DNA of 64,000 nt from contig NZ_JAIVFS010000005.1 in assembly GCF_020829645.1 (NCBI RefSeq), forward strand, positions 124,001 to 188,000. The letters are read 5' to 3'. Position numbers and translations under genes: made by a program. The notes beneath the pieces were generated by a model that made no database searches, had not been told where the DNA came from, and saw only the letters and a list, made by a program, of their open reading frames with translations. The stretch comes from Nostoc mirabile CHAB5784 (GTDB taxonomy: Bacteria; Cyanobacteriota; Cyanobacteriia; Cyanobacteriales; Nostocaceae). Positions 31,111-41,398 of this stretch are shown here, in pieces; the first letter of the stretch is position 1; each line of letters starts with the position of its first letter.

Positions 31111-32058
31111 ATGGCCAATCTAAAAGCAATACGCGATCGCATTCAGTCGGTCAAAAACACCAAAAAAATCACAGAAGCCATGCGCCTCGTAGCTGCGGCT
31201 AGAGTGCGTCGAGCGCAAGAACAAGTGCTAGCGACTCGCCCCTTTGCCGATCGCTTGGCACAAGTATTGTATGGTTTGCAAAGCCGTCTGCGCTTTGAAG
31301 AAGCAAACCTGCCACTGCTGAGAAAACGGGAAGTTAAGTCAGTCGGGCTATTGGTAATTTCAGGCGATCGCGGTCTATGCGGCGGCTACAATAATAACGT
31401 TATCCGTCGTGCAGAAAACCGCGCCAAAGAAATCAAGGCAGAAGGTTTAAACTATCAATTTGTGTTAGTCGGACGCAAAGCTACACAGTACTTTCAACGC
31501 CGAGATCAGCCTATTGATGCTACCTATAGCGGCTTAGAGCAAATTCCCACCGCAGCAGAAGCCAATCAGATTGCCGACCAACTACTTTCCTTGTTCCTTT
31601 CCGAAGAAGTTGACCGCATCGAATTAATCTACACCAGATTCCTTTCCTTGGTTAGCTCCCGTCCTGTGATACAAACCTTACTGCCTCTCGATCCGCAAGG
31701 ACTAGAAGCAGGCGATGACGAAATTTTCCGCTTGACAACCCGTGGCGGTAAATTTGAAGTCGAACGCGAGAAAGTGGCTAGCCAAGCCCGCGCCTTGGCT
31801 CCTGACATGATTTTCGAGCAAGATCCAGTGCAGATTCTCGATTCTCTGTTGCCCCTGTATCTGAGTAACCAACTATTGCGGGCGCTGCAAGAATCTGCGG
31901 CTAGTGAACTAGCAGCCCGGATGACAGCCATGAGTAATGCCAGTGAAAATGCCGGTGAATTGATTAACACCCTCACGCTGTCTTACAACAAAGCCCGACA
32001 AGCTGCAATTACCCAGGAACTCCTAGAGGTTGTTGGTGGTGCCGAAGCACTAACTTAG
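31111..32058 (+). CDS. atpG: ATP synthase F1 subunit gamma
   Basis: 315 residues (called atpC in some cyanobacteria). It is the central rotating shaft. The N-terminal helix [20 protein letters not shown], then [16 protein letters not shown], and the C-terminal helix [20 protein letters not shown], then [15 protein letters not shown], are canonical. Residues about 195-235 ([20 protein letters not shown], then GKFEVEREK) are the phototroph-specific insertion. It lacks the Cys pair used for redox control in chloroplasts, as expected for cyanobacteria. It is the last gene of the operon. Confidence 0.97.
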   Translation: MANLKAIRDRIQSVKNTKKITEAMRLVAAARVRRAQEQVLATRPFADRLAQVLYGLQSRLRFEEANLPLLRKREVKSVGLLVISGDRGLCGGYNNNVIRRAENRAKEIKAEGLNYQFVLVGRKATQYFQRRDQPIDATYSGLEQIPTAAEANQIADQLLSLFLSEEVDRIELIYTRFLSLVSSRPVIQTLLPLDPQGLEAGDDEIFRLTTRGGKFEVEREKVASQARALAPDMIFEQDPVQILDSLLPLYLSNQLLRALQESAASELAARMTAMSNASENAGELINTLTLSYNKARQAAITQELLEVVGGAEALT

Positions 32059-32312
32059 GGTATAGGTAATTATTTATTTGTAGTGCGTTGTAATATATAG
32101 TCAATTGCTAATTATTTTAAGATTAGCAATTGGCTATTTTTAGTATTTGGGACTTTTGACTAAATAATATTAACTGCATACAGACCCTCTCAATACAGTT
32201 ATTGAAGCAACAGTTTATCGTGTGTTTCTCAGCAGTACTGGCAAGAACCAAAATTTTTTGGTTCGTAACACATTTTCAAAACTGCGTATTATAATTAGAT
32301 TATGAAGCGCAT

Positions 32313-32699
32313 GGGTCCGTCACGGTTTCGACAGGTTGGCGAACGCTGCTCTGTGATTCAGGTCGAGAGTGAGTCTCCTCTCGGAAATCAAAGGCTCGAA
32401 AAAAAAGTAAATGCGAATAACATCGTTAAATTTGCTCGTCGGGAAGCTCTAGTAGCTGCCTAAACGCCTCTTACAGGTTCGAGCGTCTTTAGTTTGACTC
32501 CGTTAAGGACTGAAGACCAAACCCCAACGGATGCTCTAGTAAGCGTTCTCTGGTTGGCTTGCTAGCTAAGATTAAATCAGAGCATCCTACGTTCGGGATA
32601 ATGAACGATTCCCGCCTTGAGGGTCAGAAAGGCTAAACCTGTGAATGAGCGGGGGGTTAATACCCAATTTGGACAGCAGTTCGACTCTGCTCGGATCCA
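32313..32699 (+). ncRNA. ssrA: Transfer-messenger RNA (one-piece)
   Basis: The 5' end GGGTCCGTCACGGTTTCGAC pairs with the 3' end GTTCGACTCTGCTCGGATCC to make a 7-bp acceptor stem (one G-U) with a T-arm. CCA is not encoded. The tag frame begins at GCG 32413 and ends at TAA 32461-32463, encoding ANNIVKFARREALVAA. It rescues stalled ribosomes with SmpB and marks nascent chains for proteolysis. It is unpermuted, as in heterocystous cyanobacteria. Confidence 0.97.
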
Positions 32700-32714
32700 C
32701 TAAAAATAAGTCAC

Positions 32715-32756
32715 AAATCCACCTGATAATTTAATATCAAGGTGGATTTTGTTTTT
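32715..32756 (+). terminator. Rho-independent terminator of ssrA
   Basis: Ten-base stem AAATCCACCT / AGGTGGATTT with an AT-rich loop that may fold further, followed by TGTTTTTT. It lies 16 bases after the tmRNA 3' end. Confidence 0.85.
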
Positions 32757-33118
32757 TGCTCTGTAAACACAACTAAATAACGCGATGTGCGACTTATTCT
32801 TAAAACCCCGCTTCCATTCCTCTCCCTGTTGGCGTCAGCCTGCCGTTAGGCAAGCGAAGAGAGGCTTTAAGTCTTGCTCCCCTTCCCGGACTTCGTGCCG
32901 CTACGGCAACATAGGTAAGGGGTTGGGGGTTAGGTTTGAGAGAAAGTTACACACCGCGTTAAATATAAAAATTTTAAGTCATTTATAAGCTAGTAAAAAG
33001 TCTTTTGTCGCTGAAGTTTTTCAGTTCTAATCTCAGTCAGCACTAGGGTTTAATGGAATTGAGGCAAGAAAGGAATGAATTTAAAACCCAAAATCCCAAA
33101 TTAGAGGAACCTGGAGTC
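32757..33118. other. Intergenic region, no gene seen
   Basis: It contains a GC-rich repeat-like stretch (about 32805-32930, with CGTTAGGCAAGCGAAGAGAG and GCCGCTACGGCAA hairpin-like pieces) typical of Nostoc spacers. The 67-codon frame at 32785-32988 runs through that repeat and is not convincing. Confidence 0.4.
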
Positions 33119-33436
33119 ATGAGACAGAATATTCTTATCAGCATTGAATCAGATAGCATTATAGGCACAACTAAACTTCCAGAAACCGCAGCAGTACCAT
33201 TAATTACTGAACTAGCAGAGCAAGTCTCTTATGTGGGAACTCCCCTGCAAACAGATCGCTGGATTTACCGGATTGTTGTAGGCGCACTAGCATTAACTTT
33301 AGTATCTTGTATTGGCGGTACAGTCTGGCTGCAAGCCAATGATAAGAAAATTCCCGAAATCCTGATTGGACTTGGGACGGGTGCTTTAGGTGGCTTGGCA
33401 GGACTATTAGCACCTACACCAACTAAAGAATATTAA
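33119..33436 (+). CDS. Small membrane protein (holin-like), conserved hypothetical
   Basis: 105 residues from the ATG at 33119 (MRQNILISIESDSIIGTTKL), which has GGAG six bases upstream; the longer frame from 33053 lacks a site. Two hydrophobic stretches (IVVGALALTLVSCIGGTVWL and ILIGLGTGALGGLAGLLAPT) near the C-terminus suggest a two-span membrane hairpin. The Gly-rich second span and the LLAPTP end resemble small cyanobacterial membrane proteins often predicted as holin-like. Function unknown. It is convergent with the AAA/periplasmic-binding fusion. Confidence 0.6.
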   Translation: MRQNILISIESDSIIGTTKLPETAAVPLITELAEQVSYVGTPLQTDRWIYRIVVGALALTLVSCIGGTVWLQANDKKIPEILIGLGTGALGGLAGLLAPTPTKEY

Positions 33437-33488
33437 AGTGAAGATGTTAAGCGATCGCATTCTGAGTTTACTCACTGACTGCGATCGC

Positions 33489-36131
33489 TTATTTCTCTGA
33501 ATCAACCAGTTCAAAACAAAATTCCATCCCTGTAGAACAACTTTTATTTTTAACTACTTTCACAAGAACCGATTCCTTACCTTTAATATTCATAGATTGA
33601 AGTTTTTCCAGCACGGTTGAACGAGAAGGTGTGTCAGATGCAGATAGAGCTTCAATGAAAGCCTGAGTCGCATCATAACTGCTAGCGGTGCGCCAACTAA
33701 CCTGCCCTCCCCACATATCCCTAGCTTTATCTGCAAATTCTTTTGCATTTGGTGTACCTGCAAACCAAGGGACAGGTACAACCATGTTTTCTAAAGCTGC
33801 TCCACCTGCTTTTAAACTATCTGAACTATACAAAGTAGGTGATCCCAGCAGCAGCTTTTTTTGGAGATTTGTTTGAGTGTTTCGTAAACGGGCAATTTGA
33901 ATGGCCACAGAAATCATATCTACATTGGGTAACAAGATAACTGCATCGGCTTCCTTTAATTCACTGAGTAAAACTTGATTATTTACATCTAGTTCAGGAA
34001 CGGTCAAATCTACTTTTTGGACAATTACTTTTTTATCCTTCAGAAGACTTTCCAATGCATTTGTTAGATCGCTACTATATATTTCCCCAGGTAGATAGAA
34101 AATCATAACTCGTTTCACGTTCTTCTCCAAGGCATATTTTGCTAGCTGTTCAGCAAGTAGGTTATTGATAGTAGATGTCCTGAAAAAAACTTTACCTTTT
34201 AAATCGCTACTACTGCTAGTGGGAGATATCATAGCTAAACCAACTTTTTTATACTCTGGTAGCGCTGATAAACTAGCACTACTACTATAATGTCCAATTA
34301 CCCCCAAAACATTTGAATCTCTAATTAGGCTTCGGGCAACTTTGGCAGCTTGGATTCGCTCGGTATCATCATTGGCAATTACAATCTGCAATAACCGAGC
34401 ATTTGTTTTTACACGCTCCTCATTGAAACTATTCTGTGCTTGTGCTACTCCTCGTAATATTTCTTGAGCAACTGTTTTTCTGGCATTTACAGGTATTACA
34501 ACTGCTAGAGTTAGAGGATTTCCTTGTTGATTTGCGCGTGCATTATTATAGTAAATCCACACTTCTGGATCGTTGTGATTAGCTTTTATAGCTTTGTAGA
34601 ACGAATTAATAGCTGTTAAATACTCTTTTTTCTTGAAAGCCTCATTCCCACTTACTATATCAGAATTTGTATCTATAATATCACGTAAAAAAGTACGTTC
34701 ACCTGTACTTAATCTTTCCGGCTCTGCTAGGGCTATTGAATTATAATAATAATAGAAAGCTAACCCACTAATCTCTTTACTGAATCCTACAAGTATAATA
34801 ATTGCAAATATGACGCTAGCTACTAATCCTATGGCAAATCGCTGTTGAGAGCGTTTGCTGAATTCTTGACTAGCAGTTAAAAACTGATAATCCTGAACGC
34901 TCAAACTTTTATCTTTTGCCCATTGCCATGCATACTGTAATGCCTTACCGCGCAATAGTTGCGAATTATCCTGATAATTAGAATTTAACCAAGTGGTTAT
35001 CGCCTCTGCATATGGTCGCAGATTCCTTAATGTCTGCTCAACCCAACTTTGGTCAAAAACTGCTTGATAAATGCGGTTATAAACTCTTACTTTTCCCTGA
35101 CGTTTAACTACTAACCCCGACAGCCGTAATTTCATTTGTTCAGAACTTTTGTCTGCTGCTAATTCACCCTGCTGCAAAATTTGCTGATACAGCCCTAGTA
35201 GCTGTCCAATATGTTGCTCATTACTGAAAATGCGATTGCGTATCGTCCTTAAATGTTCTGGTTCATCATGAGCTTCCCAGTTTTCTATAATCTGGCTTCT
35301 TACAAGGCTTGCTACCCACTCCGCTTCAGTTGATTCTGGATGAGCTAAAAATTCTGCTGATTTTTGCACGATTAGTTTACACAATTTTTGCGTGAGAAGA
35401 GGTTGACCACCCGTCCAAATCAAAACCTCTTTTAATAAAGCTTGAGAATTACCTACCTGAGCTAAACCTTTGGCTAAATTTGCTACTTCATCTAACTCAA
35501 AACCAGTAAGTTCAATGCCTTGACCAATATTAAATGGTGTCCGATTTTTGTCACTAATTAAATCTGAGGGCGTCCCAACTCCCAACAACACAAATGTCAG
35601 ACGTTTGTAATCTGGTTTTTCCGTGCGTTTGTTATAAAAAGCTCTGATAACAGCAAAAAAATCATCCTTGAAATTTAAGCTGAGAAGGCTATCAATTTCA
35701 TCAAAAAAAATAATTATATTATGGGAAATTTCCTTCAGCAGTACTTGTTCGATAAATTCCGTCCAACACTGTACAGGAGAGAGTAATTCACGCTTCTGCC
35801 ACCAAGTTCGTAAGTTAAAATTTTCTGATATTTCAAAACTATTGACGAGAATTCTAATTAAGCCTCCATACCACTGTTGTGGAGTTACTTCTTGGGTACC
35901 GATCGCAGTAATATCGATAGCAGCACAGGCAATACCTTCTTTGAGCAGCCTTTGCATTATTTGCACCCGCAAACTAGACTTGCCCATCTGTCGGGAGTTT
36001 AATATATAACAAAACTCTCCTGCTTTCAGGGCTTTATAAAGTTCATCATCTGCTTGACGACGCACGTAACTAGGGGCATCAGCTGGTAAACTGCCCCCAA
36101 CTTGATAAACTAAATTGGATTCTCTATTCAT
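33489..36131 (-). CDS. AAA-like NTPase fused to a periplasmic-binding-protein domain
   Basis: 880 residues. Residues 1-370 form an AAA-like (AAA_35 type) NTPase with a P-loop [17 protein letters not shown] (Lys51), Walker [14 protein letters not shown] and the sensor-like [16 protein letters not shown] single membrane span ([20 protein letters not shown], roughly residues 430-460) follows. A helical linker with a TPR-like stretch ([20 protein letters not shown]) leads to an ABC-type amino-acid-binding domain (residues about 545-870: [57 protein letters not shown]). The layout suggests a cytoplasmic NTPase coupled to an external ligand sensor. It is downstream of, and codirectional with, a second AAA-like gene. 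Confidence 0.85.
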   Translation of the reverse strand: MNRESNLVYQVGGSLPADAPSYVRRQADDELYKALKAGEFCYILNSRQMGKSSLRVQIMQRLLKEGIACAAIDITAIGTQEVTPQQWYGGLIRILVNSFEISENFNLRTWWQKRELLSPVQCWTEFIEQVLLKEISHNIIIFFDEIDSLLSLNFKDDFFAVIRAFYNKRTEKPDYKRLTFVLLGVGTPSDLISDKNRTPFNIGQGIELTGFELDEVANLAKGLAQVGNSQALLKEVLIWTGGQPLLTQKLCKLIVQKSAEFLAHPESTEAEWVASLVRSQIIENWEAHDEPEHLRTIRNRIFSNEQHIGQLLGLYQQILQQGELAADKSSEQMKLRLSGLVVKRQGKVRVYNRIYQAVFDQSWVEQTLRNLRPYAEAITTWLNSNYQDNSQLLRGKALQYAWQWAKDKSLSVQDYQFLTASQEFSKRSQQRFAIGLVASVIFAIIILVGFSKEISGLAFYYYYNSIALAEPERLSTGERTFLRDIIDTNSDIVSGNEAFKKKEYLTAINSFYKAIKANHNDPEVWIYYNNARANQQGNPLTLAVVIPVNARKTVAQEILRGVAQAQNSFNEERVKTNARLLQIVIANDDTERIQAAKVARSLIRDSNVLGVIGHYSSSASLSALPEYKKVGLAMISPTSSSSDLKGKVFFRTSTINNLLAEQLAKYALEKNVKRVMIFYLPGEIYSSDLTNALESLLKDKKVIVQKVDLTVPELDVNNQVLLSELKEADAVILLPNVDMISVAIQIARLRNTQTNLQKKLLLGSPTLYSSDSLKAGGAALENMVVPVPWFAGTPNAKEFADKARDMWGGQVSWRTASSYDATQAFIEALSASDTPSRSTVLEKLQSMNIKGKESVLVKVVKNKSCSTGMEFCFELVDSEK

Positions 36132-36227
36132 AAACTGCTAAACATTTTATTTGCTCGTCTAGATAAAGAAAAGGAAGTAATAAGGAAAGCCTATTATCGG
36201 TTGACTTTATTTGTTTCATTGCTGATT

Positions 36228-37514
36228 TCAGTCTAATGAGATGAAGCGATCGCAAAAATAGATAAGATATAATTTGCAGCTAATTGTTACCGCATTTCCC
36301 GATAAATTTATTAGTCCCATACTATGCAATTTATATGCCTGCATTGGTTCTAGGCGCATACTCGCAGTTGTCGTGACAACTTTTTTCAGTGCCGCCGCTA
36401 ATTCTGGATGCTGTTGAATCACGTACCAATGTCGCCGCAGATGAGAGCCATAAATTCCGGCTTCTGTGGGAGCAGTTTGCAAAATTTGTTCTAGGGTAAT
36501 ACTCTGATTATTTTTCAGATGAGAGAAAGCCTGCTGCACTAAATATGGATGTCCACCCACCATATCCATCAGAAGTTCAACTTGAGCCAAATTCCAAGAA
36601 AGTCTCTGCTGTTGAGCTAAATTTTGTACCTGTTCAGGACTCAATTTTGGTAACTCTATTGATTCACCGACATTAAATGGTGACTCATTAATTTTCAGCG
36701 GAACGTAGACTTCTGTAGAGTGAGCAACTACCAATCGTAGTCTTTGCCAAATGGGGCGAACAGCTGCTTCTTCGTGCCAAGCTCGCAAAAGTCCTAAAAA
36801 TTCCGTAGCCACTATTTGATGTGGAAAAACCCGATCCACTTCATCTAACCATAGCACCAGAGGACTTTCTACTTTAGCCAACAAATACTGTTCAAAATAT
36901 ATCTTGCAGTTTACTTTGCTGGTAGAAAATTGCTCATCCCAGTAATCAGCAAGTTTATTCGGCATTTCTAGAGTTTGACCAACACCAATACAGAACCATT
37001 TCAAAAATTTATCCAGGTTGCTAAAATCTTCTGGGTCTGCATAATGAAGGTTCAAAGGAACAGTTCTACATCCCCGTTTTGCTAATTGCTGCAAAACCTT
37101 AGCCATTAAAGATGTTTTACCCATCAAGCTGGGGGCTTTAATCCGTAATAAAGCACCTGGCCGCAAAAGTATCTCATAACAAAGAGATTCAATAGGAGGG
37201 CGTTCCACATAAATGAAGTCTGTCTCTGACTTATCGGGAAAAGCCAAAGCGATTGCCTCTTCAGTTTTACTGTTGCTGTGGTTGTAGTCAATATCTGCGA
37301 TCGCTTGCCAGTCCTGTCCCAACTTTTGACAAATTTCTTGAAAATACCAAAAATCAACAGGTTTACCGTTGAGAAAGTTACTAACAGTGGCGAGAGAATA
37401 TCCTAACTCGTCAGCCAAATCTTTTTGGCGTGGATAACCACAACGTTTGACAGCCAACTTGACTTTTTGAATACAATCTTTGCGAACTATACCTGAACGA
37501 ACTGAACGTAACAT
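36228..37514 (-). CDS. HTH plus AAA-like NTPase
   Basis: 428 residues. The N-terminus (about 15-70: CGYPRQKDLADELGYSLATV, then SNFLNGKPVDF) is a Cro/XRE-like helix-turn-helix. Residues about 95-400 form an AAA-like NTPase with P-loop RIKAPSLMGKTSLMAKVL, Walker B LVLWLDEVDRVF, and GGHPYLVQQAFSHL. It resembles the NTPase part of the neighbouring 880-residue protein. It is probably a DNA-binding STAND-like switch, and its position 96 bases upstream of the fusion gene suggests an operon. The C-terminus is a short winged-helix-like segment. Confidence 0.82.
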   Translation of the reverse strand: MLRSVRSGIVRKDCIQKVKLAVKRCGYPRQKDLADELGYSLATVSNFLNGKPVDFWYFQEICQKLGQDWQAIADIDYNHSNSKTEEAIALAFPDKSETDFIYVERPPIESLCYEILLRPGALLRIKAPSLMGKTSLMAKVLQQLAKRGCRTVPLNLHYADPEDFSNLDKFLKWFCIGVGQTLEMPNKLADYWDEQFSTSKVNCKIYFEQYLLAKVESPLVLWLDEVDRVFPHQIVATEFLGLLRAWHEEAAVRPIWQRLRLVVAHSTEVYVPLKINESPFNVGESIELPKLSPEQVQNLAQQQRLSWNLAQVELLMDMVGGHPYLVQQAFSHLKNNQSITLEQILQTAPTEAGIYGSHLRRHWYVIQQHPELAAALKKVVTTTASMRLEPMQAYKLHSMGLINLSGNAVTISCKLYLIYFCDRFISLD

Positions 37515-37870
37515 AGCTAGATTTTGAGCAGCAAGATGCTCAGATTATACAGTTTGTTCCCTGCTTTCCCAGACAACTCAGTAATAACTCAGTTATAAGT
37601 CAGAAATTTGTTTTAACTTTTTCCCCGTAAGCGCTCTACTATAACGGTATGCCGTGTCTACAAAATTTATCCCACCCTAACATTCGTATAGGTGGGATAA
37701 ATTTTAGGATCTTATATGTGGGCTTTAAATCAGTTATCAGTTATCAATTATCAGTAAACACAAAGCGTATGGTGAGGGGCTGTTACCGACCACCAACGCA
37801 TACCACCAACATTTGTGTGGTGTTTCGTCAAGGATTTAACTGATAACTGAAAAATATTCACTGTTCACTG
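37515..37870. repeat. Spacer with a perfect 15-bp hairpin and heptad repeats
   Basis: AAAATTTATCCCACC (37662-37676) is the exact reverse complement of GGTGGGATAAATTTT (37691-37705) across a 14-base loop. CAGTTAT heptads follow at about 37733-37757, with their complement AACTGATAACTGA near 37838. No gene is seen. Confidence 0.75.
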
Positions 37871-38332
37871 TTAATTATTCTGTTTCTGGGGTTGTTTGCG
37901 TGCGCTTCCAAACCTCCTTCCCCTTTTTTTAAGTAGCCGTCGTAATCGATCTGCACTTAAGTTGACTTGACGCTCAGATGCTAGTTTTTTTGCTAATTGT
38001 TTAGAGTTATAAGTCTGTGACTCTTGAGCTAAACAATTTTCTAGATAAGCCAAGTCTGATTCCGAATATCGGGGTTTTCCTCCTCGACCAGGAGCATCCC
38101 AAAGACCTGCTAAACCCATCTTTTCCCAGCGATGAAGGGTTTGACGTACTGTTGAAATCGCCCAGTTCAAGCCTTTAGCAATTTGCTCATTTTTTAAGCC
38201 ACGAGTATTCAGCAGTAAAACTTGAGCACGATCCTTGGTACGTTGAGGAACATCTTTGGCTTTTCTTAACTCTTCTAAAGTCAGCTTTTGTTCGTCAGTT
38301 AGAAAGACTTTTAATCGGCATCCCATAAACAA
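37871..38332 (-). mobile_element. IS630-family transposase, N-terminal part (remnant)
   Basis: 153 codons with the IS630-type N-terminal DNA-binding region: LTDEQKLTLEELRKAKDVPQ, then LKNEQIAKGLNWAISTVRQT, LHRWEKMGLAGLWDAPGRGG, and LAKKLASERQVNLSADRLRR. IS630 elements often split the transposase into two frames. The catalytic DDE part is absent downstream (37515-37870 shows no DDE homology), so this is a remnant or a solo DNA-binding fragment. It ends KQPQKQNN. No terminal repeats could be defined. Confidence 0.8.
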
Positions 38333-39487
38333 TAACCTTTTACACAGTCAGTCAATTTTTGCCATTTTTTTATGTCTATTCACGCCTATATACTTAATTG
38401 CTTACGTATTTAATAGCACGTTCTAAAAGCTGAACTATAAGCATTAAGGATGTCGGCGTCTAAAAGGCTGCTACGCGAGAAGTATTGGCTTGAAAACACT
38501 ATCAAAGTTTGCAATTGATCATCGAGAATGGATTTTTATAAAAAGTTAAGTACATCATAAATGACACCATTAACATGTATAGGCAAATTTCTTAGATAGT
38601 CAGAAGCTGTAGCTTTCAGCTATGACAATAAGAATTTATTGGCGTTGTCCTGATTAATGTTTAAAGCCCATAATAAAGGACTGTATCATTAAAATTATTA
38701 GATTATTCGTATGCTTACGGAGATTTATCGAAACTTTAAAAATGATTTTTAAGCTAGTTTACATTTGAATAGCCAGGAAAAGATATACAACCCTAGTTCC
38801 TTTTTATCTCGTCGTCTCTGGAAATTTCTCTTCATTATCTCTCTACAAATATTTGTTTTCTCGGCTTTACATAAAGTTTACATTTTACATGACAATATTC
38901 TGGGTTGAGACAAAAATATATTATATATCCATTAGAAAAAACAGTGCTAACAGGTTATTTGATGCGCGATTAAAACGGAGATAAAGTTTATCTTACTTTT
39001 CCTACCTTTCCTACTTTTCCTACCTTTCCTACTTTTCCCACCTTTCCTACTTAATAAGAAAGGGTTTTATAAAAAAGTAACTTTTGATGATTGATATCTA
39101 AATCTATTCTATTAATACCTCGATTTTGCGACATGTCAATATTTTATACCAAAATTATAAAATATGTTTGTGAACCCTGTTATTTCCTTAGCATTCATAC
39201 CTGATTTCAAAAAAAAGGTTACAATAAAAGTTCTGGATATGTTATTTAAATTTTTAAGATAATAAACATGGTCTTTTTGAATTAGGATAAAATCAAATAC
39301 TCAGTAAATTCTGAGGAATAAATTAATATTTTGTATATTTTTTGAGTCATAATTTTTGCTAAAAAACAGCAATAATTGATACAAGTTAAATTTTTCAAAA
39401 ACTGATATTCATTACAACTTAAAAAAAAAATAATAGGGACAATGGGGGCAGAAGAAAAACCTGTTAATTTGCGCTTGGAGACGAATA
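38333..39487. promoter_or_regulatory. Long AT-rich spacer upstream of flv3
   Basis: 1155 bases with no supported gene on either strand. It is strongly AT-rich. It contains a run of 9-bp units (TCCTACCTT / TCCTACTTT alternating, 38993-39052). Given the probable heterocyst role of the downstream pair it should carry a regulated promoter. I found no clear TCCGGA (DIF-like) motif by eye. GGAG at 39477-39480 is the flv3 ribosome-binding site. Confidence 0.4.
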
Positions 39488-41227
39488 ATGGTAGCGATGT
39501 CTACGACCGGCTACGCCCACGCAGAGAACGTTCAACATCGGTTAACTATACAAACTGTAGAAATTGCCCCTAACACAACGGCGATTCGCTCTCTTGATTG
39601 GGACCGCGATCGCTTCGATATCGAATTCGGACTGCAAAACGGCACAACCTACAATTCATATCTAATTAGGGGTGAACAAACAGTTTTGATTGATACTTCT
39701 CACCAGAAGTTTCGCGATCTGTATTTAGAGACTCTAAAAGGTCTTGTCAACCCCAAAACAATTGATTACATAATTGTCAGCCACACAGAGCCAGACCATA
39801 GCGGCTTAGTAGAAGATGTTCTTCAGTTAGCTCCTAGAGCTACCGTTTTAGCATCAAAAGTTGCGCTTCAGTTTTTAGAAGGCTTAGTTCACGATCCTTT
39901 CTCAAAGAGGGTTGTAAAAACCGGCGATCGCATAGATATCGGCAAAGGTCACGAAATGGAATTCGTGAGTGCGCCTAACCTGCACTGGCCGGATACAATC
40001 TTTAGCTTTGACCGCAAAACCCAAATTCTCTACACCTGTGATGCTTTTGGGATGCATTTTTGTGACGATCGCACCTTCGATGAAGATTTAGAAGCGATCG
40101 AAGCTGACTTTAGATTTTACTACGACTGCTTGATGGGCCCTAACGCTCGTTCGCTGCTGAATGCCATGAAGCGGATGGGTGATCTTGGGAAGATTAATAT
40201 TATCGCCAACGGTCACGGCCCGTTATTATACCACCATTTAGATGTTCTAACCGGGTGCTACGAAAATTGGAGCCAAAAACAAGCTAAAGCAGAAACAACC
40301 GTCGGCTTGTTTTTTGTCTCAGATTACGGCTATGGCGAACGCCTTGGTCACGCAATTGCCGAAGGTATACTGAAAACTGGCATTGGGGTAGAAGTACTGG
40401 ATCTGAGTACTGCCCAGAGCCAAGAAATTCAAGAACTAGCCGGGAGAGCAGCTGGCATCATTATTGGTATGCCCCCGACTACTTCTGCCGCCGCCCAAGC
40501 TAGTATCAGTTCGGTGCTAGCTGTCGCCAAGAACAAGCAAGTGATTGGGCTGTTTGAATGTTACGGTGGGGATGATGAACCCATTGATACACTCCGCAGA
40601 CAATTTCTCAACTCTGGCATCAAAGAAGCCTTCCCAGCCATTCGGATTAAAGAGGCTCCTACCGCATCTACATTCCAGTTATGTGAAGAAGCGGGTAAAG
40701 ACTTGGGACAATTGCTGGTGCGCGATCGCAACATCAAGCAAATCAAGTCCCTTGATGTCAACATGGAAAAGGCGCTGGGCCGCATTAGCAGTGGACTGTA
40801 TATAGTCACCACTAAAAAAGATAATGCCTCAAGTGCAATGCTGGCATCTTGGGTAACGCAAGCAAGTTTGCAACCCTTAGGATTGACAATTGCCGTTGCG
40901 AAAGACCGCGCCATTGATTCCTTAATGCAAATAGGCGATCGCTTCGTCCTCAACGTTTTGGAAGAAGGCAATTATCAAGAACTCAAAAAACACTTTCTCA
41001 AGCGCTTGCATCCTGGTGCTGACCGCTTTGCTGGGGTAAAAACTCAAACCGCGAAAAACGGTTCCCCAATTTTAACTGATGCTCTGGCATACATGGAATG
41101 TGAAATACAGAGCAGCATGGAATGCAGCGATCACTGGATTTTATACTGCACCGTCCAAGAAGGTCGTGTCTCCAAAAACGATGGACTGACAGCCGTTCGC
41201 CATCGCAAAGTAGGTAATTACTACTAA
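39488..41227 (+). CDS. flv3: Flavodiiron protein, Flv3 type (canonical diiron ligands)
   Basis: 579 residues: beta-lactamase-like diiron domain, flavodoxin domain (about 265-410), and C-terminal flavin reductase domain (about 425-579), the cyanobacterial class that reduces O2 to water with NAD(P)H. The diiron ligand motifs are canonical: VSHTEPDHSGLV, NLHWPD, TCDAFGMH, NGHGPLL. This fits Flv3 (or Flv4) rather than Flv1 or Flv2. It is directly followed by a Flv1-type gene, as in the heterocyst-specific flv3B-flv1B pair. The N-terminal MVAMSTTGYAHAEN comes from a dispersed repeat; homology to the family starts near RLTIQTVEIA. Confidence 0.93.
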   Translation: MVAMSTTGYAHAENVQHRLTIQTVEIAPNTTAIRSLDWDRDRFDIEFGLQNGTTYNSYLIRGEQTVLIDTSHQKFRDLYLETLKGLVNPKTIDYIIVSHTEPDHSGLVEDVLQLAPRATVLASKVALQFLEGLVHDPFSKRVVKTGDRIDIGKGHEMEFVSAPNLHWPDTIFSFDRKTQILYTCDAFGMHFCDDRTFDEDLEAIEADFRFYYDCLMGPNARSLLNAMKRMGDLGKINIIANGHGPLLYHHLDVLTGCYENWSQKQAKAETTVGLFFVSDYGYGERLGHAIAEGILKTGIGVEVLDLSTAQSQEIQELAGRAAGIIIGMPPTTSAAAQASISSVLAVAKNKQVIGLFECYGGDDEPIDTLRRQFLNSGIKEAFPAIRIKEAPTASTFQLCEEAGKDLGQLLVRDRNIKQIKSLDVNMEKALGRISSGLYIVTTKKDNASSAMLASWVTQASLQPLGLTIAVAKDRAIDSLMQIGDRFVLNVLEEGNYQELKKHFLKRLHPGADRFAGVKTQTAKNGSPILTDALAYMECEIQSSMECSDHWILYCTVQEGRVSKNDGLTAVRHRKVGNYY

Positions 41228-41398
41228 GAAAGAGGGAATGGGGAGTAGGGAGTAGGGAGTAGGGAATAAAGACGCGGGGGAGCTTATGAGCAGAGGAGAA
41301 CTTGTATAAGTCTTTCCCCGTTCCCCATTTCCCTATTTCCCATTTCCCTATTCCCCATTCCCCACTCCCCACTCCCTACTCCCCATTCTTCAACAGCT
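41228..41398. repeat. Heptad repeats filling the flv3-flv1 spacer
   Basis: GGGAGTA units (41241-41266), then their complements (CCCCATT, CCCTATT, CCCCACT, and so on, 41315-41390). The two sets could pair into a long imperfect hairpin between the two coding regions. Confidence 0.85.

Noticed and set aside
32785..32988. 67-codon frame after ssrA
   Set aside because: It overlaps a GC-rich intergenic repeat; composition is unlike neighbouring proteins.
37871..38332. A complete IS630 element
   Set aside because: Only the N-terminal transposase half is present; no DDE region or matching terminal repeats could be found on either side.
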